Positions 6,685-16,200 of a stretch of DNA of 18,540 nucleotides are shown here, piece after piece; within the stretch, counting starts at the first letter, position 1; each line of letters begins with the position of its first letter. Under the pieces are notes generated by a model. That model ran no database searches. It saw only the letters and a list, made by a program, of their open reading frames with translations, and was not told the DNA's origin. This stretch comes from a bacterium (GTDB lineage Bacteria > UBA9089 > UBA9088): positions 1 to 18,540 of the forward strand of contig DNCM01000061.1 of the NCBI GenBank assembly GCA_003498085.1. Direction: 5' to 3'. Made by a program: the position numbers and the translations under genes.

Positions 6685-7620
6685 TTATGGTAATCCATCA
6701 AAGTTTAAACGGAATATATTGACATCGAGTTCATCTTTTGATTGTCTCAAAGATGAGAAATAAATATAGTTATCGTTTGACCAAATTGGAAATCCATCTG
6801 GGCCTCTATCATTTGTAAGCCTTATCTCTTCCGTTCCATTTATATTTATGATTCTGATATCTATAGGTGTATAATCTTTAAGTTGAGGAATAAGCTTCTT
6901 ATATTTAAACAATCCGTTTTCTTTTTTTCCAAGGATATAAACAATTCTTCTTCCATCAGGAGACCAGCTTGGCGAAAGGGACGAGAGCTCATCGTAAGAA
7001 ACAATTTCTGTGCTAAGCTTTGAATTTAAATCTAGAGTCCATACTGCTTGTTTTTTCTCTTCTATCTTCCTCTGATAAACTATTTTATTTCCTTTTGGGG
7101 AAAATTTTGGAAATAGCCCTTCGGTAAGCTCTGTTGTAAGTCCTGTTTGAAGGTCAAGTAGGCAGATGATGGCTCTGTTGTTTATTATTTTGGAAAATAC
7201 AATTTTTGTTCCATCGGGTGAAAAATCCGGAGAAATTTCATCACTTGCATTATCAAATGTAACTTGCTGAATTGGTCCATGTGAAAACCCATCCATTATA
7301 AAAATGTCAAAAGAACCAAACAAGTTAGACGAAAAGGCTATTTTTCCATCAGGAGAAAAAGAAGGGAATAGCTCATCTTCTTTAGCCTGTGTCCTCTGGA
7401 TCATATCTCTTGAATTAACATCCTTAATGTATATATCAAAATTTCCCATTTTGTTTGAAGAGAAAGCAAGCCATTTTCCATCGTCAAAAATATCGGGAGT
7501 AATGTCTAGTCCTTTATGATATGTAATCTGAGTTATATTTGGAATTGCCTTATACTCTGGAAGCTCTTCCCTACATCCTAAAATAAAAAAACTAAATACC
7601 AACAACAAAATCTTTTTCAT
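6685..7620 (-). CDS. TolB-like PD40 beta-propeller lipoprotein
   Basis: A 311-residue protein with a lipoprotein signal peptide ending in the lipobox ILGC (C16), so it is probably anchored in a membrane facing the periplasm. The mature part is a six-bladed propeller of PD40/WD40-like repeats, each with a variant of FSPDGxxIxFS: FDDGKWLAFSS, FSPDGKIAFSS, FSPDGTKIVFSK, FSPKGNKIVYQR, WSPDGRRIVYIL and WSNDNYIYFSS. The repeats resemble those of TolB, but TolB is a soluble periplasmic protein with an extra N-terminal domain that is lacking here, so this is a relative rather than TolB itself. It is the first gene of the rseP-ribD operon and follows a strong promoter with leaderless geometry. Its ligand is unknown. 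Confidence 0.8.
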   Translation of the reverse strand: MKKILLLVFSFFILGCREELPEYKAIPNITQITYHKGLDITPDIFDDGKWLAFSSNKMGNFDIYIKDVNSRDMIQRTQAKEDELFPSFSPDGKIAFSSNLFGSFDIFIMDGFSHGPIQQVTFDNASDEISPDFSPDGTKIVFSKIINNRAIICLLDLQTGLTTELTEGLFPKFSPKGNKIVYQRKIEEKKQAVWTLDLNSKLSTEIVSYDELSSLSPSWSPDGRRIVYILGKKENGLFKYKKLIPQLKDYTPIDIRIININGTEEIRLTNDRGPDGFPIWSNDNYIYFSSLRQSKDELDVNIFRLNFDGLP

Positions 7621-7627
7621 TAAAAAA

Positions 7628-7657
7628 ATTTTAGCCTAAATATTCCATTGCTGTCAA
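7628..7657 (-). promoter_or_regulatory. sigma-70-like promoter of the lipoprotein-rseP-ribD operon, leaderless geometry
   Basis: On the minus strand a perfect TTGACA (7652-7657) is followed by an 18-bp spacer and TAAAAT (7628-7633). Exactly 7 nt (7621-7627) separate the -10 from the ATG at 7620, so transcription should start at or beside the start codon. It lies in the short gap downstream of thpR. I see no convincing hairpin terminator in 7621-7702. Confidence 0.8.
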
Positions 7658-7702
7658 GAGTTTTATAAAAGCCTGTCCCTTAAAATGATCTTCTTATATC
7701 TC

Positions 7703-8266
7703 TTAAAGATTTAAATCGGGCTGTCTCAAAGGAAAATCCTTTATTATTGTATATATTGGCCCTGTTGGTGTAAGTTTGCTCTCTATTACTTTTATTTTAT
7801 CGACAGACATTTCGTCGAGGATAAACTTTTCTTTAAGGTATGGAAAAAGTAGTGATGTCCTTTGAATATTCCTTATCCTTGCAAGTGTAATATGGGGAAA
7901 ATACCCCCTTTCTTCCTTGGCAAACCCTATCTTAGAAAGATGCTCATCAAGAGATGAGGCAAGAAATTCAATATATCCCCTGCCCTTCTCAATCCCAAGC
8001 CATATAACCCTTGGATACTCGGGTTTTGGAAATGCACCGAGAAAGCCAAAAGAGACGACAAATGACTTGCAGGCTAAAGCATCTTTATGGCATACGTCCA
8101 AGACTCTATCAAGTCTTTCTTTTGTTATCTCGCCTAAAAATTTCAATGTAATATGACAATCCTTCTGCCATTTCGGAGAAAGGGCATCTATCTTTAAATT
8201 CTTTTGAATAGCCAACAAGCCTTTTTTTATCTTCTCATCCAAACAAATTGCAATAAACACCCTCAT
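7703..8266 (-). CDS. thpR: RNA 2',3'-cyclic phosphodiesterase / 2'-5' RNA ligase family
   Basis: A 187-residue member of the 2H phosphoesterase superfamily. The two catalytic H-x-T motifs are visible: CHITLKFLGE (H38, T40) and PHITLARI (H125, T127). The protein starts MRVFIAICLD, the usual beginning of ThpR. Members open 2',3'-cyclic phosphates to 2'-phosphates and some catalyse reversible 2'-5' RNA ligation; the cellular substrate is uncertain. Its ATG overlaps the cinA stop (ATGA). A cinA-thpR pair is common in bacteria, often followed by recA, but recA is not here. It is the last gene of the operon headed by the giant protease. Confidence 0.9.
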   Translation of the reverse strand: MRVFIAICLDEKIKKGLLAIQKNLKIDALSPKWQKDCHITLKFLGEITKERLDRVLDVCHKDALACKSFVVSFGFLGAFPKPEYPRVIWLGIEKGRGYIEFLASSLDEHLSKIGFAKEERGYFPHITLARIRNIQRTSLLFPYLKEKFILDEMSVDKIKVIESKLTPTGPIYTIIKDFPLRQPDLNL

Positions 8267-8976
8267 CTGATCATAACCCTTCGAACCATATCGAGTCCAT
8301 AATATGCTGCTTGTATTTTTATCTCTTCCCTTTCTCCTGCGAATAAAAACTCCTTTGCTATAGTTTCTTTGTCAGATGAAACACCTATATAAACAAGGCC
8401 AATGGGTTTTATTGGTGTACTTCCGGTTGGTCCTGCAATTCCTGTAGTACTTAAGCCAACATCCGCACTCAATTTTTTCCTTACACCAATGGCCATCTCC
8501 TCCGCAGTCTTTTTCGATACAGCACCAAATAGCTCTATTGTCCTACTTGCAACAGAAAGAAGGTCTATCTTTACATCGTTAGAATAGGCAATTATGCTAC
8601 CTTTAAAATAGTCAGATGCTCCAGGAATATTTGTGATTATATGTGAAACAAGACCACCTGTTACGGATTCAGCAACTGCAAGAGTCATTCTGTTAAGATA
8701 AAAAAGATAACCAATAACCTTCTCTAAAGATTCTTCCTCTCCAATGCCATAAATATTCTCACCCAAACGCTTCTTTATATTGTTCTCTGCTCCTTTTATC
8801 AACGAAGAGGCAATAGTCTCACTTTCGCTTTCAACAACAACCTCTACATCAACCCCAGACAATGCACTTTTTGTTGTAATTGAAATAGTCTTTCCCCACC
8901 TTGCAATATCATCCAGCATCCTTTTTATCCTATCCTCACTTAATCCAATTGTCCTAAAAAGTCTTACTTCTCTCAT
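8263..8976 (-). CDS. CinA-type protein lacking the N-terminal domain (KH-like plus PncC amidase)
   Basis: A 237-residue protein matching the C-terminal half of CinA. Residues 1-80 resemble the KH-like linker (FRTIGLSEDRIKRML, then GENIYG). Residues 85-237 are the PncC nicotinamide-nucleotide amidase domain, with AESVTGG (102-108), GSIIAYSNDVK, GAVS, and TTGIAGPTGSTP (177-188). Full-length CinA has about 170 more residues at the N-terminus (COG1058, an ADP-ribose pyrophosphatase-like domain). That part is missing, and the reading frame opens exactly at the KH boundary. PncC domains deamidate NMN in pyridine-nucleotide recycling. The ATG overlaps the stop of the upstream secreted-protein gene, so this start is real rather than a mis-called internal Met. 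I leave the gene symbol empty because the protein is neither full CinA nor a lone PncC. Confidence 0.85.
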   Translation of the reverse strand: MREVRLFRTIGLSEDRIKRMLDDIARWGKTISITTKSALSGVDVEVVVESESETIASSLIKGAENNIKKRLGENIYGIGEEESLEKVIGYLFYLNRMTLAVAESVTGGLVSHIITNIPGASDYFKGSIIAYSNDVKIDLLSVASRTIELFGAVSKKTAEEMAIGVRKKLSADVGLSTTGIAGPTGSTPIKPIGLVYIGVSSDKETIAKEFLFAGEREEIKIQAAYYGLDMVRRVMIR

Positions 8977-10292
8977 TTGTTTTTTATCTTTATTGTAAAG
9001 CTTACGGAGCCCGAATCATTTTGTAGAATCTCTTGAATCATCCATCTTATCTTCGTTGCTTTGCTAGAAAAACTATCTTGCCAACTTCCATCTATAAAAT
9101 AGTTTACCATTAGCCCCCCACTATCTACCATTTCCAATTCTACTTTTTCTGGTAAAACTTCAGTTATTACAACATCTGTTGCTGTTCCAATCCCTTCATT
9201 TCTGTATGTTATCGTATATGTTATTGGTTCGTCTGGTTTTATATATTTTTTATCCATTTTCTTTTCAATGACAACATATGGCTTTAATCTACTTTCCATA
9301 AGTAAATAGCATCCCGCCTCTCTACAGTTCCATGGCCAAGGATAATTTTTATCTTCAAACTTCTCTTTGAAAGCCTCCTTATAGACTAATAACCTATCTT
9401 TATCACCCATCATTGTTGCTACATAACCGATACTGCACCAAGGTGCGCTACCTGGAATAGAAGCCCAATCATGATGGCTATTGAATGTACCATAGATTTT
9501 TTTGGCAATTGTTCCTTTAGGTTCAATTATCCCATGATAGATAGTCCATAGTTGTGATGCTGCATCAGGATAGAATTTTGACCAATCACATTTTGCTTGG
9601 ACACCATTTGCATGTTCTGCCCAGACGAATCCCCCTCTTTCTTCATCCCACCATTTATTTAATATTGCAGATCTTATTCTCTCTGCAGATTCATTGTATA
9701 GATTAAATAAAGAAGGATTTCCAAGTACATTTATACAAAAATTTGCATAATCCCTTAACCCCATATATGATTCACAATTATCCATCATATATTTTACTCT
9801 ATAATTCATCTTTGCCCAAGTAAGTCCATCCTCTTGTTGGAGATTACGGATCACATCTGCAATCTTAATGAGTGTTTCTTGACGATCTATCAGATATTGA
9901 AAATCGCCAGTTTTCTGGTAGTATTTCCATATGAGGCTTAGGAATGTTCCTGCATATGCATCTTCTGAGTCGCAATCATTTAAAGAAATTTCAACTCCAT
10001 TTTCAATTTTATAGTCATAAACTGTCCCATCATCGTTAACATGAGAAAAATACCAATCTATCCATTTCTTAACATTATCTTCATAACCAGGAACCTCAAT
10101 TAAGCCATAAGCTGCAATGTTAGCATCGTATGGCAGTATACGGCGCTGGTCCTTATAGATACAAATAGCTCCGGTATCGCGCTGACAGCTGACAATCCAC
10201 TGGGCTATTTTTGACTTGGTTGAAGGAGTGCTTGCAAATACATTAGTCGTCCAGCATAGAACAAGAGTCAGAAATAAGAATACAGATTTCAT
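8973..10292 (-). CDS. secreted six-hairpin (alpha/alpha toroid) glycosidase-like protein with C-terminal DUF11
   Basis: A 439-residue exported protein. I start at the ATG at 10292: it gives a clean signal peptide (MKSVFLFLTLVLCWTTNVFA, cleavage before STPS) and an ATGA overlap with the upstream giant gene, whereas the frame can be opened 23 codons further up only without a signal. Residues 22-330 are helical, Trp-, Tyr- and Asp-rich, with repeated helix pairs such as ERIRSAILNKWWDEERGGFVWA... and a GYVATMMGD helix. This suggests the six-hairpin fold of several glycoside hydrolases and polysaccharide lyases. No family-defining catalytic pair can be assigned by eye, so enzyme activity is an inference. 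Residues 345-439 are a DUF11 beta domain (ITYTITYRNEGIGTATDVVI) nearly the same as the end of the upstream giant protein. Its stop overlaps the start of the CinA-type gene. Confidence 0.75.
   Translation of the reverse strand: MKSVFLFLTLVLCWTTNVFASTPSTKSKIAQWIVSCQRDTGAICIYKDQRRILPYDANIAAYGLIEVPGYEDNVKKWIDWYFSHVNDDGTVYDYKIENGVEISLNDCDSEDAYAGTFLSLIWKYYQKTGDFQYLIDRQETLIKIADVIRNLQQEDGLTWAKMNYRVKYMMDNCESYMGLRDYANFCINVLGNPSLFNLYNESAERIRSAILNKWWDEERGGFVWAEHANGVQAKCDWSKFYPDAASQLWTIYHGIIEPKGTIAKKIYGTFNSHHDWASIPGSAPWCSIGYVATMMGDKDRLLVYKEAFKEKFEDKNYPWPWNCREAGCYLLMESRLKPYVVIEKKMDKKYIKPDEPITYTITYRNEGIGTATDVVITEVLPEKVELEMVDSGGLMVNYFIDGSWQDSFSSKATKIRWMIQEILQNDSGSVSFTIKIKNK
9041..9224 (-). repeat. DUF11 C-terminal cassette, copy 1
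   Basis: The 3' part of the six-hairpin gene aligns without gaps to 10357-10540 (constant offset 1316). By eye 157 of 184 positions are identical. The encoded motifs NYFIDGSWQDSFSS and ATKIRW are shared with copy 2. Confidence 0.9.
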
Positions 10293-13200
10293 TGTGTTTT
10301 TACCCTTACTGTAAAACTTATCGTTCCTTCTTGGTCTGGTAAGACTTCTGGGATTATCCATCTTATCTTCGTTGCTCTGCTAGAAAAACTATCTTGCCAA
10401 ATTCCATCTACAAAATAGTTTGCTATTAGCCCCCCACTGTTTACTGTTTCCAATTCTACTTTCTTCGGCAAAACATCGATGATTACAACATCGGTTGCAG
10501 TTCCAACTCCAACATTTTTGTAATTTATTGTATATGTTATCGTTCCTTCAAAAAGTAAGTTTTTATTATCTACTGATTTGGTAAGAACGATCTTTGCCAA
10601 GGATGTATCTGCAGGATAGCATCCAGTTCGACAATTGTCACGGTAAAAAGTGGGCCATGGGATAACATCTGGATTAAAGCTTCCAATACCGCAGTCTATG
10701 ATGTATATCTTGCGCCTATATACAGTACCAAATACGACTTCAAGACTACCATTTCTATTTATATCGCCCAATGCAAGACAAGTGGAATTTCCCCACCCGC
10801 CTTCTTCTCTTAATTTTGGCCACATAAAAATCAATGTCCCATCCATATTCCATGCGTAGACCCTATCTGATGTAATGGCAATAATATCTGCCTTTCCATC
10901 TTCATTTACATCGCCTAGAGCAAGTGAACGGACAAGATTACCTAGCTGCTTTGGCCAATTTGGTAAAATATTACCTTTATTGTCAAGCAAATAGACAAAA
11001 AAGTAAACAATAACAACAATCTCTAACTTTCTATCCCCATTTAAATCTCCTAATACGGGTGATTCACGACAATCTAGGCCTTCTATCTCTTTAGGAAACC
11101 CAGGAACAGGACTTCCATCGCCTTTTAAGACATAAAGCTTTCCATAGCTACTTATAATAATCTCTAATCTCCCATCCATGTCTATATCACCTAAGATAGG
11201 CATAAATGCACCACGTATCAGTTGTGGCCAGCCAGGAACAATACTTCCATCTATGTTGTAAACATAGATGTCCTCACTTATTCCTAGTCCAGATGCTACG
11301 ACGATCTCAAGCTCTTTATCATTGTCTAAATTACCTATAGCAAGGGATCCTTCAGAATAATCAGATTGTGACCAGCTAGAAAGGACTTTTCCATCTTTTT
11401 TGTAGATATATAACTTTCTTCCTGACAAAACAACGATCTCTAATTCTCCATCGCCATCCATATCTCCTAAGGCTGGAGAGGATGAGATGCGGTTACCTGT
11501 CTGTTGTGGCCATCCAGAAATAGAGGTTCCGTCACCTTTCCATATATAAACTTTTCCATCGGTTGAACCAACAACGATCTCTAGTTTTCCATCACCATCT
11601 ATATCACCTAAGGCAGGTGCTGATAGGATCCTATCCCCTGTTTCTTTTGGCCATCCAGAAGCAAGGCTTCCATTACTCTTGTAAACATAGGCCTTACCAT
11701 CATCACAGCCAATTATAATCTCTAACTCACTATCATCGTCTATATTCCCTAATGCAGGGGATGAATGTACGAAATCAGGAAGAACCTGTGGCCAGTTGGA
11801 AAAAGAACTAATCTCCATAAGAAATTCTGCTGTATCAAAACCCCCAAAAAGATTGCGTGCAGTAATTAATCTTTTTCCTGACATCTGGTTATCCGCATCA
11901 AATGTTACCTGGAATTCGCCAGCATCATCGGCAGTTATGCTTGTAATAGAGAATGTTTTTCCAAAGTCAATGAATACTACATCTTGCGAGCCAAAAGCCC
12001 TTCCACCGACAGAAATATTAGTTCCTCTCTTTCCTTTTGATGGTGAAATAGTAATTTGTGGTAGTGTAAAGAATGTCTCTGTAGATATAATATCAGAATT
12101 AATACCTGTTGCAACGATTGTCTTTGTTCCACACTGCATAAAAGGTAGATTAATCTTTGCAAAGAAGAAACCGATGCTATCAGTAGTTATTGTTGCGATT
12201 AATTCCCCTTCTCCTATATCAATCAAAACAGGCTCATTTTCATCAAAACCAAAGCCCTCTATAGCTATCTGTGATAGCAATTTAACCACCTTGGGAGAGA
12301 TGGATATATCACCCATATCCCCAACCAAAATCCTTACACAAGCAACAGAAGAACCATTAATAACTTTAAGAAGTCCTGTACCGGATTTTTTTGCAAAGAA
12401 TACAGTAGATGTGCCTTTTGTCTTTGAGATTGTCCCTATATCACCTATTAGTTTAAAATCAAAAATAATGTCGTCAATTTTATTTTTATAAGCATCAAAG
12501 CCTTGAGCAAAAAATTCTGTTTTTTCACCCAAAAGAAACTTTGCTTTTTGTGGTTTAACATCAATGTTATATAGTGGTCCTGGGTTACAGATGACACGAA
12601 TAGAATCTGATGCACCAAAAGAGGATAAAGTTATTGTGCCATAACCAGGTGTAGTTGGGGTCTTATAGGAGGCAGAAATTGTTCCATCCCTTATTGTGCC
12701 AAAAGATGAAATTACACCAAGTGTGGTTTCCCAGTATGGAACTATGTCCTCTTTTATAGGTTTTCCATTGGCATCAAGTATCCTTCCTAAAATACTGTAG
12801 GGTGTATTTACGGGAAGAATCAGGGGATTTGGTGTATCTATTTTGACAAAGATAGGTCCTGGTGGTGGGGTTTTTTCATTAAACCTACAGAGATAGCCAC
12901 TACCACCCCTTGCAACAATATTTTTTCCATCCACAATAGCCATATGTGGACGACATAGATGACCTGTACGTATAATAAATTGAGATGTTCCATTTCTGTT
13001 GATACAGTGAATAGTGCCATTATGACTACTTATATAAACCTTACCTTCTCCATCAACAACTATTGTAGGAATATAACCATAAATTTGCTTGTGGTCATAT
13101 CGCCAGATAATACTACCATTTATATTTGATAGGGCATAAACCCCTGAGGCATTTGAGATATAAACCCTGTCATAATCAAGGGCTATATTTCCTGTTATGG

Positions 13201-16200
13201 GAGATGTCCATAGTAGGCTTCCATCTGGCTTTATGGCATAAAGGTCATATCCTGGAACATATATTGTTCCGTCTAAGCCAATAGCAGGGGCGGCTTGTGG
13301 ATAATTTTTAGGTCCTTCTCTGATAGGAAAGCTCCATTTTAACCTTCCATCCTGCGAGTTTAAACAAACAAGCATTTCCTTGCCCAAACAATAAACATCA
13401 TCTCCAACAGTAACCTTATGGCTTAAACCCATACCAGGAATGTCATATTTCCATTTAAGATTGCCATTTTGGGTTATTGCATGGACCTTTTCTCTTCCAG
13501 CACAATATATTGTTCCATCCTTTCCAATTACTGGGGAGGAAAGATAAGTAAAGATATCAAAAATGTGACAATCCCATTTCTTTGTGCCATTAGGGTTTAT
13601 GGCACGAAGGATATTAAAGCGGTCAGCAATATAAATTGTTCCATCAGTGCCAATAGCAGGTGACCATATATGCTCTGTTGTGGGACCATACATAGAATAG
13701 CTCCATTTCAAAACCCCATCCTTTTTAACAGCAAAGAGCACTGGTGTCCCGTCAAACTTTACACCAACAATATACGCTGTTCCATCTTTATCTACAACTG
13801 GTTGACCTATGAAATGGTCAACTGTTTCTGTGCTAAATTTCCATAAGGGACTAGGCAGGGAAGGTCCAGAATATGGTGATTGTCCTCTATTGTATTGATC
13901 GTATTGATTCATAGACCATATGTGTGAAGTTGTTTTATAACCAATGAAGTTACAGTTCTCCTGTGTTGTTTTAAGTGAAAAATAGCTTCTTTCTTTGGGA
14001 AGAAATAGTCCTCCTGACAATGATGGTGTAACAGTGTATGAACCTTGTGGGATGCCTGTAAATTCATAGGTGCCACTGCCATTTGTTCTTACTGTTAAAG
14101 TTCTATTTCCAGAAAGTTTTACAGTGACTCCTTGTATTGGATTTCCAAAGGAATCCTTTATCTCTCCCTTAATCTTATATGGTTGGAAATGGAAGATGTA
14201 GAAATCACAACAGTATTCATCTTTACGCAAAAAGCTATATTCCCTAGATTGTGGATCAAAGAAAAAGCCTTCTTTGCTTGGTATAATGGTGTATGTCCCA
14301 GAAGGGATATCTGTGAACCTAAATAAACCATCCCTTGTACTTGTTGCAATAGCAGTTATAGGACCAATCAAATTAAGTGCAACGCCCTCTACAACCCTTT
14401 CATCTAATCTTTTTAGTGGTTCAGATACTATTCTTCCTGTGATTGAATATGGGCCAGGGTTTTTTCTAAGTGCGGTTAAGAAAGTATTATATTCTTGTGT
14501 TGACACAAGGTATACAGTCCCATCAGCCGCAATTATAGGATTGCTTATTATCCCCCTTTCCCCTTCAAAGATCTCAAGAAGGTCTCCATCTTTTAAAAAT
14601 ATATAGAGTGAATTTCCAGCTGCAACATAGCGTTTTCCTTCTCCATCGATAGTAATATGAGAAAAATTGCCCTTATAACTTGCTTTAAGAACCCCATTAC
14701 GAGAGAAGGTAAAAAGATAAGAACTAGCTGCAACATAAACTGTTCCATCAGAATCAACGGCAATATCAGAAATCTCTCCCGTATAGTATTCCCATATCAC
14801 TATACCATCCCTTATTGCATTTATATATCCATTGTCTGTGCTTATATAAATAGTCTCATCAGGACCAACAGCCATATTTGTAGTAAGATGTTGGTTTTCA
14901 TATTCCCACTTTATCTCTCCTAATTGTGTGAGGCCATAAAGGCATGTTGAATAAACAATGCCTTTATAGTATCGCTTATAGTATCGCTCAACAAAGTATA
15001 TAGTGTTAGATCCAGAAGCTAATTGAACGCTTACTCGCGAACCCTTTCCTATCTTCTTATTCCACAAAAGTTCACCATCATCGTTAAAGGATAAAAGTTC
15101 ACCATCAATAGAATAATAAAATATTTTGTTATTCCAAAGAAGAATTGGAACTAATGGAGCTTCGGTTAGTGTTTTATCCAACCCATACTTCCATTTTAAT
15201 CTACCGTCTGGAAATAGGCTGTAAATTTTTTGATATTTATACATTCTCCCTCTACCTATATATTCAAATGTTATTACAGGAATACAGAAGGAGCCATCGT
15301 TGGCTATCGCCCCTCCTAAGAAACTACGAAACCAGAAAAATGGACCATCGGTAATAAAAGACCACTTTGTCTTTGAATCTGTTCCTATACAATAAATAAG
15401 GTCTCCACTACCAATGTATATCTCGCCTCTATAGCCAACTTGTGGATAGCGAGAATGGTTAAATCTTCCAACTCTGGACCACTCATATTCAAGATTAGAA
15501 TCTCCAAGATATGAGCTCTTTGCACCTCTATTATGGCTACTCTTAAACTGTTGCCATGGAGGAGGTTCTGTGTGAATCTTAAAGAATGACTGGTTCTCAA
15601 AGCTTTTGCTAAGGTATGGATATACCCGTAAGCTTGGGCTAAATGTCATACTCTCTTTGTAAGCTGTAATGGTATATGTTCCAGCGAATAGATCAAGGAA
15701 CTCATAGTAACCTGAGTTTGTAGTTATTGTTTCTTTTTCTATATCATCACTTGAAAGTTTAACTAAAACACCCTCGATTGGTATATCTACTGCCATCGCA
15801 TAACCCGAGATCTTATGTGGTGGGATGAGATTAAAGGTTGTTGTTGCAAAAATGTTAGAATTTATGCCTTTTATTGTGATTACCTTTATTCCAAAAGGTT
15901 GTGATGAGACGATGAATGAGTCAAAGAACTCGCCAAATTCATTGGAAGTTGTTGTTGAGATAGTATAGTGGGTGCCAAAGTCTACGATTATGTCCTCGGA
16001 CTGCCCAAACCCATTCCCTTTGATATTAACAACTGCCCTTATAGTTGCATATTTTGGTTCTAAGAAATATATTTGAGGTACAACAGTAAAATTTTCATTA
16101 GGACTAGATGAATCAAGGGGCTTATATGTTCTTTTTGGTGGTTCGAATTTATAGTTTTCTTTTGTTGGAGTAATTTCATAGTCTCCTGGAAGAAGGAGAT

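Noticed and set aside
7621..7702. Possible terminator after thpR from the related GGGCTGTCTC and GCCTGTCCC stretches.
   Set aside because: They are similar in the same direction rather than complementary, so they do not form a hairpin.
10293..10361. Longer N-terminus for the six-hairpin protein.
   Set aside because: The extension is hydrophilic and basic and would bury the signal peptide. The ATG at 10292 gives the signal and the ATGA overlap.
10720..11790. CRISPR-like periodic repeats of about 140 bp.
   Set aside because: The period and the translated FG-GAP motif show they are protein-coding repeats, with no spacer-repeat structure.
11796..12491. Plus-strand 231-codon frame inside the giant protease gene.
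   Set aside because: It mirrors the biased codon use of the IPT-like region on the other strand and shows no domain, signal or ribosome site.
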